Assembly: GCA_052148715.1 (NCBI GenBank)
Contig: JBKQHQ010000015.1
Location: 1-5,353 of the forward strand
DNA: 5,353 bases
Source of the DNA: JBKQHQ01 sp052148715
GTDB lineage: Bacteria > Pseudomonadota > Alphaproteobacteria > Rhizobiales > Xanthobacteraceae
Reading direction: 5' to 3'
Position 1 is the stretch's first letter, and every line of letters starts with the position of its first letter. Shown in pieces: positions 1 through 5,353 of the stretch. The notes under the pieces are model-generated. The model was not told the DNA's origin. It searched no databases and was given only the letters and a program-made list of their open reading frames with translations. A program made the position numbers and the translations under genes.

Positions 1-395
1 ATCTCGCCGGCAAGCTGGCCGACTACGCGGCGCGCAAACGCGTGCCGCAGGCGCTGGTGGTGGAGACGGCGCTCGCCTCGCACCTGTCGCCGGATGGCGC
101 CGACCGCTTGGAGGCCGCGCTCGCGCGACGGCTCGATCGCATGACGCGACAGATCGAGCGCCTCGAACGGCACGTCACCATCTCAAACGAGGCCCTGGCG
201 CTGTTCGTGCGCTTCTGGCTGACCAACACCCCGCCATTGCCGGATACCGCCCAGGCTGCTGCGCAGGCGAAGGGCCGGGAGCGCTATGACGGCTTCGTCG
301 AGGCCTTGGGTCGACGACTGGCGCGTGGTCGGACGCTCGCAGACGAGGTGACAACAGATGTGAACCCACCCGTGTCGGCGACCCTTCCCGACTAG
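1..395 (+). CDS. CopG/ribbon-helix-helix family protein of the trb conjugation region, 5'-truncated by the window edge
   Basis: The reading frame is open from base 3 and ends at TAG 393-395, giving 130 visible residues. The start lies before the window, and GTG 42 is internal to the family. The visible N-terminus (LAGKLADYAARKRVPQALVV) matches the helix-turn-helix part of a ribbon-helix-helix DNA-binding fold; the preceding beta strand is off the window. A charged, Arg-rich helix with coiled-coil character follows around visible residues 40-60, then a helical tail containing FVRFWLTNTPPLP. Proteins of this type are commonly annotated as CopG family regulators directly upstream of trbB in alphaproteobacterial conjugative elements, and probably regulate transfer genes as dimers; that role is inferred. 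Here the usual neighbour trbB lies about 3.9 kb away, and the last dozen residues (NPPVSATLPD end) may be an altered tail. The stop overlaps the convergent gene's stop by four bases. Confidence 0.8.
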   Translation, partial: LAGKLADYAARKRVPQALVVETALASHLSPDGADRLEAALARRLDRMTRQIERLERHVTISNEALALFVRFWLTNTPPLPDTAQAAAQAKGRERYDGFVEALGRRLARGRTLADEVTTDVNPPVSATLPD

Positions 396-2392
396 GTTTC
401 GCTGCGGCCGGTTCGCGCAGGCAAAGCTGCGCTTTGACGGCGGCCGGCGATTTCCGCCTCGATTCTTCCGAGCGCCGCGACCCAATCTGGATTCCACGCA
501 CGGCGATCGTTCAGGTGGCGAGCTGTCGCCACGAAAAGACGGATCATTCGCAGCAAGTTGTGACCGGCGTGATGAACCGCTTCATCCAGCACCAATATAG
601 GGAGCCCTGCCTGCTGCAAGGTGACGGTTACCGCCATGAAGTCGCCGCTGATCTCCGCGTAGGGCGCGAGCGCTCTACCAAGCGCGGTAGGAACAGACGA
701 CCCGTCTCCCGAATTATCGGCCTGATCTTGAATCGCCGTGAAGACCTGCGGCCACCACCAAAAGAGGCGCGCGACAGCTTGGGACCAGAAGTCCCGGCCG
801 AGCCTCGGCTCGACGAGCCGCGCCTCGCGAAACGCACGCTCAACTGCGAGCCACATTCCGGCAGCGTCACCGGGCTGTGCTTCGGCGTTCATCACGAGGG
901 ATTCGACCGCGCCAAGTCCCCAAAGTCCCATGATCTCGGCCGGATTTCCACTGCTGTGTCTATTGGCCCGCCACGCTCGTTCGCGCTCGAACCTGAGTGC
1001 AGACCAAGTGCTGGTGAACCAAGCGGCGGCGCCTGGGAGTCTCGCCAGAACATCGCCCGGAATGGTTCGCAAAGGCGCGCCGGGTAATTGGATGAGGTCG
1101 TTCGCGCGCGTCAACTCGAAGCCGTCACCCTTTAGCAGGCCTTTCGCGATGGACCCGACGTCCAGATCTGCGACCGTCGTCGTGAATGCCGCCACGCTCA
1201 GCACCGCCACGGCACGAAACTGCCGCTCCAGCGGTTTTGTCTCCCTGATCCATGCGTCTTGGGCACGACGAGGCGTCATGCGACTGCTAAGCGCATGCGC
1301 CAAAATCCCGATGCGATTGATCATCTGCTTGCGCGGGCCGCTTCGGCCTGCAGGAGGAACACGGGGCGTCTGGCGCAGAAGGTTTTCAAGCCAGTGCCAA
1401 GCGAGTTCGACGCCGTCGGCACGCGCAAAAAGGATGTCGAGAACCCCACCGACAGCGTTGCGAAACTGCGCAATGCCTTTGCTCAGGTCTTCGGTCTCCA
1501 CCTCGTCGCCGCGCGGCGATAGCAGTTGTTCGCTCGCCGACTGCAGCAACAGGATCGCGGCCATCCCCGAGCGCTGCCAGCGGCCCTCTGCGTCGAAGGC
1601 GGTATTCGCCAACCGCAACAGGATCAAGGCATCGCGCGGACTTGTCAGAAGCGCTTTACTGCTGAGACACTGCTTCACGAGCGTCGGGTGCGGCAATTGG
1701 TCGATCATCGTCACGAAGCGCTCGGCGTCGGCTCTTCGCAGAATCTCGAACGCATCGCTTGACCGGAACAGGATTGGCCACTGGTCCGCTTCCCATACCT
1801 CCTGGAAGCTCCCCGCCCGCGCGAATTGCTCGACGATCGACGCCATAGAAGCGCGCCGCGGCGGAATCTCGGTCACGGTGTCCGGCGCGTCGTTGGCCTT
1901 TGTGACGATCGTGGCGAGGAAATCGACGAACGCCTCCTGCACGTCGGGATTCCTGCCCAACACCTGCGCCGCAGCATCGGCAAAGTCCTCCCACGACGCG
2001 CCGTCAATCGACGCGACGAAATGGCCAATCCAATCGAGCTTGCCGGGACCATGGATCGCGTAGGCGTGTCCGCTGGCGGCCGCCAGAACATGACCGATCA
2101 GAGGCGCTTCGTCAGGCTCCTTGCCTTCCGCGTCTTCGATCTGCCAGGCGAGCGCTGCCGACAGCCCATCAAGTTTTTCCGCGGACAGCCGATCGACAAG
2201 ACTCAGATCGGCAGGCAGCGAACCAAGGTCTTGCCGGGAATAGAGCGTCAGATCACGCGCCAAGAGATCCACGATCCAGCGCTCGCACACGGCGGTGGCG
2301 GTTTCAGCCTCAGCGGGCTGTTCGAGCCAGGAGGCGATCCGGGCGCGCCGATCGCGCAAATGGTCATCAAGCGTGCGTGGCATCGGGTCCAT
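392..2392 (-). CDS. Uncharacterised 666-residue protein, distal gene of the inserted cassette
   Basis: I do not recognise this protein. It runs from ATG 2392 (or ATG 2383, three codons later) to TAG at 392-394. It appears largely alpha-helical and soluble: there is no signal peptide, no convincing membrane segment, and no Walker, HKD, HNH or protease motif that I can see. It is rich in Trp, Leu, Ala and Arg, with aromatic clusters such as FWWWPQVF near residue 545 and helical stretches such as LRMIRLFVATARHL near the C-terminus. The repeated amphipathic helices would fit an alpha-solenoid-like scaffold, but that is a guess. Its start lies inside the 3' end of the upstream gene on the same strand, so the two are very probably co-transcribed and translationally coupled, suggesting partner proteins. 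The ribosome-binding site is weak for both starts (GAGCTGAACGGCG before the first ATG). The long uninterrupted frame with normal-looking protein composition supports a real gene. Long plus-strand frames opposite it are antisense shadows. Confidence 0.85.
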   Translation of the reverse strand: MDPMPRTLDDHLRDRRARIASWLEQPAEAETATAVCERWIVDLLARDLTLYSRQDLGSLPADLSLVDRLSAEKLDGLSAALAWQIEDAEGKEPDEAPLIGHVLAAASGHAYAIHGPGKLDWIGHFVASIDGASWEDFADAAAQVLGRNPDVQEAFVDFLATIVTKANDAPDTVTEIPPRRASMASIVEQFARAGSFQEVWEADQWPILFRSSDAFEILRRADAERFVTMIDQLPHPTLVKQCLSSKALLTSPRDALILLRLANTAFDAEGRWQRSGMAAILLLQSASEQLLSPRGDEVETEDLSKGIAQFRNAVGGVLDILFARADGVELAWHWLENLLRQTPRVPPAGRSGPRKQMINRIGILAHALSSRMTPRRAQDAWIRETKPLERQFRAVAVLSVAAFTTTVADLDVGSIAKGLLKGDGFELTRANDLIQLPGAPLRTIPGDVLARLPGAAAWFTSTWSALRFERERAWRANRHSSGNPAEIMGLWGLGAVESLVMNAEAQPGDAAGMWLAVERAFREARLVEPRLGRDFWSQAVARLFWWWPQVFTAIQDQADNSGDGSSVPTALGRALAPYAEISGDFMAVTVTLQQAGLPILVLDEAVHHAGHNLLRMIRLFVATARHLNDRRAWNPDWVAALGRIEAEIAGRRQSAALPARTGRSET

Positions 2393-4112
2393 CGCCGTTC
2401 AGCTCTGGGAGTCCTGCTTCGGCGATCCAGTCCGCGAGAGGCATGGAGCGGTCAAGCACGCGTTCTATGGCCGCGATAACAATACGGGACTCGTGAACCT
2501 GGCTTATCAACCCGATGCGTTCGCCGAGCTCGTTGAACGACGGCCCCGACGCCCAAACGACATCGTCAATCACCAGAAAGCGGTCGTGGAAGACAGGCTT
2601 CCTCGAGCCTGGCATCACCAACACCTTCGGCGCCCCCGGTCCGAGCCGGCCTTGCACATGTCGAAGTTGCGCCAGCAGCAGGACGCCGGGCGGCGTGGAG
2701 GACGCTGTCTGCCCCTCTGGGGGAGCTTCCTCCGCGCTGTCATCTGGCCGGGCTTTGCGCATGTGCGGCGCGCCCGTCAAAATCGTCACCTCCACGCCAT
2801 CGCGCATGACTCGAAGCGCGTAGTTCTGGAGTTCGCGCATGCCAAAATCCGGATCGACGAAGATGACGCGGCGCTGCGCCCCGGCCACGAGGTTCGCCAC
2901 ATAGGATTCGGCCTCGCCGCGCATGCGGACCAGATCGTCGCCCGTCAGATCGTCCTTGTCGGTTTCGTGGACGCCGAACAACCGTTGCGGGGCGGACTGC
3001 CTCTGGAGGCGATCCTTGCGCGCCTCCTGCAGCTCAACGATTCGGATCGCGCCAGAGAGAGGCAGCGCCTCTCCCACATGCACGCCGCCGGCTTCCTTCA
3101 CGCGGCTGGTTTTGTAGCGCGACGCCGGTTTGCGACGACCGCCCGACGGCACCTCGACATCGAGCACCGCATCGACCACACCGAAGCCGACACTGATCTG
3201 CTCCATCCACAATGTCGGTGGGACCATGCGAACGAGCCCGCGGGTGGGACAGGAGATCGCGAAGCCTGTCTCGCTGACCGGCTCTGGGTAGCCCTTGATG
3301 GCGAAGCCGTCGTCGTCGAATGAGGCGGGCAAGACCTCCGTCCAGCCGGCGGGCCGCCGTTGGAGTATGATGAGCTTTAGCGCGCCAGCATCTGCTTCGG
3401 GGTAATCATCATAGTGGCGTCGGTGCGCTTGAAGGACCACTCGCTCCGAGCCGTTGGCTTTCCGATCGTGCGTGAAATGCCCGACGCCTGAGAGCAGCGG
3501 ATCGGGGGCAAGCAGGGAGAGGCTTGCAAGCCACTCCTCGTATTCGAAGGGATCGAAGCCAGCATTGGCGGCAAGCCACTCGCGGGCAGCGGTGCTCGAC
3601 CCAAGCCTCTCGACTGCCTCCGCCGGATCTTCCATCGGGACCAATCGATGAACCCGCGGTCCGGCATGCCATAGTGCTGAGAACGGAACCGAGTCGCCCA
3701 CACAGAACCGACCCAAGGCCGGCTCGACGCCGAAGGGCGGCGCCGCGATCTCAACCGGCGACGCAGTCAGCGGGATCGTCACCCGCCCGTGGGCCGCCGC
3801 TTCATACCAAGTGAGCGCATCGGCAGTGGACATCGGCAGCGCCGATGCCGCAAGCGTCACACCGCCGCCGACATTGGGAACCGCCCATGGCTGTTCTCCG
3901 GCCGTGAAACGCTCCGGAACCGGGATATCGCGGGGAAACAGCTCCACATAGCCGAACAGCAGATATTGCTTTCCTGCGGCGCGCATCGTCGCCAGCCTTA
4001 CCACCGCGCCGTGATAGTCCGTCGCGATTTTGGGCCATATCGGCACCTGCTGCGCTGAGCCAGCCGTATCGGGGTGCTCGACCGCTGCATCGCCGTCTTC
4101 GGGACTGTCCAT
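2367..4112 (-). CDS. VPA1262-like protein with C-terminal phospholipase D-like domain, first gene of the cassette
   Basis: This 581-residue protein resembles, from memory, the VPA1262 family (named after a Vibrio parahaemolyticus island gene). Residues about 15-380 would be the family's N-terminal region. Residues about 400-530 look like a PLD-like half-domain: a strand VIFVDPDFG near 416, a strand VEVTILTGA, then HDRFLVIDD with H509, R511 and D516, followed by GPSFNELGERIG, where PLD proteins usually carry a G-S/N segment. The motif is HxR(x)4D, not the classical HxK(x)4D, and only one copy is visible, so an active enzyme would probably need dimerisation. PLD-fold members include nucleases and phospholipases, and the substrate here is unknown. 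I chose ATG 4112 because GGAGG sits four bases upstream. The frame extends to ATG 4205, but those 31 extra residues look like non-coding sequence and lack that signal. The 3' end overlaps the next gene by 26 bases. A defence or maintenance role is inferred from mobile context. Confidence 0.8.
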   Translation of the reverse strand: MDSPEDGDAAVEHPDTAGSAQQVPIWPKIATDYHGAVVRLATMRAAGKQYLLFGYVELFPRDIPVPERFTAGEQPWAVPNVGGGVTLAASALPMSTADALTWYEAAAHGRVTIPLTASPVEIAAPPFGVEPALGRFCVGDSVPFSALWHAGPRVHRLVPMEDPAEAVERLGSSTAAREWLAANAGFDPFEYEEWLASLSLLAPDPLLSGVGHFTHDRKANGSERVVLQAHRRHYDDYPEADAGALKLIILQRRPAGWTEVLPASFDDDGFAIKGYPEPVSETGFAISCPTRGLVRMVPPTLWMEQISVGFGVVDAVLDVEVPSGGRRKPASRYKTSRVKEAGGVHVGEALPLSGAIRIVELQEARKDRLQRQSAPQRLFGVHETDKDDLTGDDLVRMRGEAESYVANLVAGAQRRVIFVDPDFGMRELQNYALRVMRDGVEVTILTGAPHMRKARPDDSAEEAPPEGQTASSTPPGVLLLAQLRHVQGRLGPGAPKVLVMPGSRKPVFHDRFLVIDDVVWASGPSFNELGERIGLISQVHESRIVIAAIERVLDRSMPLADWIAEAGLPELNGDGPDATHA

Positions 4113-4116
4113 CTCG

Positions 4117-4121
4117 CCTCC
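4117..4121 (-). promoter_or_regulatory. Ribosome binding site GGAGG deciding the start of the VPA1262-like gene
   Basis: On the minus strand GGAGG is followed by CGAG and then ATG at 4112. It is the best Shine-Dalgarno match near this gene and argues for the 581-residue form over the 612-residue form beginning at 4205. The four-base spacer is slightly short but acceptable. Confidence 0.65.
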
Positions 4122-4131
4122 ATTTGGCCAG

Positions 4132-4140
4132 TTTATCACA
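4132..4140 (-). promoter_or_regulatory. Candidate extended -10 element for the cassette operon
   Basis: Read on the minus strand this is TGTGATAAA, a TG-extended -10-like hexamer (GATAAA, four of six matches to TATAAT). It would start transcription about a dozen bases before ATG 4112, just leaving room for the GGAGG site. No good -35 is visible at 17-18 bases upstream (TCATCA at best), so this is a weak call by eye. Confidence 0.2.
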
Positions 4141-4166
4141 GCCGGCAATGAGGGTGATGACCCACA

Positions 4167-4182
4167 AGAGCGCTCACGCTCT
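4167..4182. repeat. Perfect 6-bp inverted repeat, possible operator
   Basis: AGAGCG and CGCTCT are perfect reverse complements separated by CTCA. The repeat lies upstream of the candidate cassette -10 and within the divergent intergenic region, a position suited to a dimeric repressor or activator site. It is short enough to arise by chance in GC-rich DNA. No run of T follows, so it does not look like an intrinsic terminator. Confidence 0.3.
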
Positions 4183-4338
4183 CCCGCGCCCTCATCGCCG
4201 ACCATCCCAGCGGCATGTCTTTCTATCCCTGAGCCCTATCGCCTCATCACCGCTGTTGCGGAGTCCCATTTCCGGCTCTTTCTAATCAACCCCGCTGACA
4301 CATGCGCCTCCGCGCGAGGCGAGTTTACGGGGTCCGAT

Positions 4339-5304
4339 GTGACGACGATCTCTCTAAGGTCCGAAGCTTTCGCCCGCGGCGCGCGCATGCTGCGCACGGC
4401 GCTTGGCCCCGCGATCGCCGGCTATCTTGAAGACCCCGGCATCGTCGAGGTGATGCTCAATCCCGATGGTCGGCTCTGGATCGACCGGCTATCGGGCGGG
4501 CTTGAGGACACCGGTTGCCGGGTCACCCCGGCCGATGCCGAGCGCATCGTCCGGCTCGTCGCCCACCATGTCGGCGTAGAGGTCCATGCCGGCAGCCCGC
4601 GCGTCTCGGCCGAATTGCCGGAAAGCGGGGAGCGGTTCGAGGGTCTGGTGCCGCCTGTCGTGGCGGCGCCGTGCTTCGCCATTCGCCGCCCGGCCGTCGC
4701 GGTCTTCACCCTCGGCGACTATGTCGAGGCCGGTATCATGTCCGGCGCGCAAGCCGAGTTGCTTCGCGTGGCGATCCGGGAACGGAAGAATATCCTCGTC
4801 GCGGGCGGCACCTCGACCGGCAAGACGACGCTGGTCAATGCGCTGCTTGCCGAGGTCGCCAAGACCGGCGACCGGGTGGTGCTGATCGAGGATACGCGGG
4901 AGCTGCAATGCGCCGCGCCCAACCTAGTCGCGCTGCGCACCAAGGACGGCGCGGCCTCGCTGTCCGATCTCGTCCGCTCGTCCCTGCGGTTGCGGCCCGA
5001 CCGCATCCCGATCGGCGAGGTGCGCGGCGCCGAGGCCCTCGATCTCCTGAAGGCCTGGGGCACCGGCCACCCCGGCGGGGTCGGCACCTTGCACGCCGGC
5101 TCCGCCATCGGCGCGCTTCGCCGCCTCGAACAGCTCATCCAGGAAGCCGTCGTCACCGTCCCGCGCGCGCTGATCGCCGAGACCATCGATCTAATCGCGG
5201 TTCTCGCCGGTCGCGGCTCCGCCAGAAGGCTCGCCGAACTCGCCGCGGTGAAGGAACTCGGCCCGACCGGCGACTACGTCCTCACCCCAGCAGGAGAACC
5301 GTGA
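4339..5304 (+). CDS. trbB: TrbB, conjugal transfer (VirB11-type) secretion ATPase
   Basis: TrbB is the hexameric cytoplasmic ATPase that powers assembly of the P-type conjugation apparatus. From GTG 4339 the product has 321 residues, close to the family's usual size of about 320. The sequence shows the N-terminal ARGARMLRTALGPAIAGYL segment, then Walker A GGTSTGKTT (156-164, K162), the Asp box VVLIED followed by TREL (180-189), the Walker B-type segment LRLRPDRIPIGEVRG (216-230, E227), and the His box GHPGGVGTLHA (H244, H252). All key residues are present, so it should be active. The frame is open back to 4030, but the upstream residues are unlike TrbB and overlap the cassette gene. GTG 4339 gives the right length and has a modest GGGG six bases upstream; ATG 4387 is a less likely alternative. 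The stop overlaps the trbC start (TGATG), indicating an operon. Its usual copG-type neighbour is separated from it by the cassette. Confidence 0.95.
   Translation: MTTISLRSEAFARGARMLRTALGPAIAGYLEDPGIVEVMLNPDGRLWIDRLSGGLEDTGCRVTPADAERIVRLVAHHVGVEVHAGSPRVSAELPESGERFEGLVPPVVAAPCFAIRRPAVAVFTLGDYVEAGIMSGAQAELLRVAIRERKNILVAGGTSTGKTTLVNALLAEVAKTGDRVVLIEDTRELQCAAPNLVALRTKDGAASLSDLVRSSLRLRPDRIPIGEVRGAEALDLLKAWGTGHPGGVGTLHAGSAIGALRRLEQLIQEAVVTVPRALIAETIDLIAVLAGRGSARRLAELAAVKELGPTGDYVLTPAGEP
5292..5296 (+). promoter_or_regulatory. Ribosome binding site AGGAG for trbC
   Basis: AGGAG lies seven bases before ATG 5304, inside the last codons of trbB. Its spacing favours ATG 5304 over GTG 5301 and supports coupled translation of trbB and trbC. 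Confidence 0.65.
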
Positions 5305-5353
5305 TGCTGTTCAACCGTGTCCGCCATCGCTTCGCACTGGCCTACGCATTCGC
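5304..5353 (+). CDS. trbC: TrbC, conjugal transfer pilin precursor, 3'-truncated by the window edge
   Basis: Only 16 complete codons are visible, starting MLFNRVRHRFALAYAFA. A short basic N-terminus followed by the beginning of a hydrophobic stretch fits a signal peptide, as expected for TrbC, the VirB2-like pilin precursor that is exported, processed and assembled into the conjugative pilus. The assignment rests mainly on position: trbC follows trbB in P-type transfer operons, and its ATG shares a base with the trbB stop (TGATG). AGGAG lies seven bases upstream. The rest of the gene is outside the window, so pilin features cannot be checked. Confidence 0.7.
   Translation, partial: MLFNRVRHRFALAYAF

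Larger units (their letters stand above)
4113..4338. promoter_or_regulatory. Divergent intergenic region between the cassette and trbB
   Basis: These 226 bases separate the minus-strand cassette from plus-strand trbB, so promoters for both directions are expected here if trbB is not transcribed from upstream of the cassette. The trbB frame stays open through the whole region, but the encoded residues do not resemble a TrbB N-terminus. For trbB, TTGCGG 4256-4261 and TCTAAT 4281-4286 are a weak candidate -35/-10 pair with an over-long 19-base spacer. An 8-bp inverted pair (GGTGATGA 4153-4160, TCATCACC 4244-4251) may be chance. The stretch around 4205-4290 looks less GC-rich by eye than the flanking genes, as expected for a promoter region. 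Confidence 0.5.

Noticed and set aside
422..436. Hairpin CAAAGC-TGC-GCTTTG as a terminator for the cassette
   Set aside because: It is a perfect 6-bp stem but lies inside the coding end of the 666-residue gene, has no following T-run on either strand and is short, so chance is more likely.
738..2063. 441-residue plus-strand open frame opposite the 666-residue gene
   Set aside because: It is fully antisense to a longer, better-composed frame. Its translation is rich in Ser, Arg, Ala and Thr with no domain-like pattern, typical of shadow frames in GC-rich DNA.
2295..3323. 342-residue plus-strand open frame opposite the VPA1262-like gene
   Set aside because: Its His- and Arg-rich translation shows no recognisable motif, and the opposite strand encodes a protein with a PLD-like domain.
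4113..4205. 31-residue N-terminal extension of the VPA1262-like protein
   Set aside because: The start at 4112 has GGAGG at a workable distance. The extension would cover the candidate promoter and the inverted repeat.
4157..4285. Small plus-strand frame starting ATG 4157 in the intergenic region
   Set aside because: It encodes about 42 residues rich in Ser, Pro, Arg and His with no ribosome-binding site that I can see and no recognisable similarity.
4030..4338. N-terminal extension of trbB giving a 424-residue product
   Set aside because: The extra 103 residues do not resemble TrbB, overlap the start of the divergent gene and would make the protein far longer than the family norm.
1..5353. 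CRISPR array, tRNA or rRNA genes, insertion sequence
   Set aside because: I saw no regularly spaced repeats, no tRNA-like cloverleaf, no rRNA sequence, and no transposase or terminal inverted repeats at the cassette ends.

Overview
The window looks like part of an integrative conjugative element or conjugative plasmid from a GC-rich Gram-negative bacterium, most likely an alphaproteobacterium. The basis is the P-type (trb) conjugation genes at both ends, whose sequences resemble the copG-trbB-trbC order common in Rhizobiales and Sphingomonadales. The lineage is inferred from family resemblance and base composition, because no marker gene is present.

Layout: (1) positions 1-395, plus strand, hold the 3' part of a CopG/ribbon-helix-helix family gene of the kind usually found directly before trbB. 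(2) Positions 392-4112, minus strand, hold two long overlapping genes. The promoter-proximal one (2367-4112) encodes a 581-residue protein that I recognise as VPA1262-like, with a C-terminal phospholipase D-like half-domain carrying one HxR(x)4D motif. The distal one (392-2392) encodes a 666-residue protein that I cannot assign to a family. (3) Positions 4113-4338 form a divergent intergenic region with a 6-bp inverted repeat and only weak promoter candidates. (4) Positions 4339-5304, plus strand, hold trbB, the VirB11-type ATPase of the mating apparatus. Its stop codon overlaps the start of trbC (5304 to the window end, partial).

The main point is the arrangement. A two-gene cassette lies in antisense orientation exactly between the copG-type gene and trbB, splitting a normally tight transfer block. 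It appears to carry its own promoter, since it reads away from trbB. At its far end its stop codon shares the palindrome CTAG with the stop codon of the copG gene. A nuclease-like protein and an unknown partner, carried as cargo inside a mobile element's transfer region, make a plausible candidate for an anti-phage, anti-plasmid or element-maintenance system. That role is inference from context and the PLD-like motif. Nothing in the sequence proves it.
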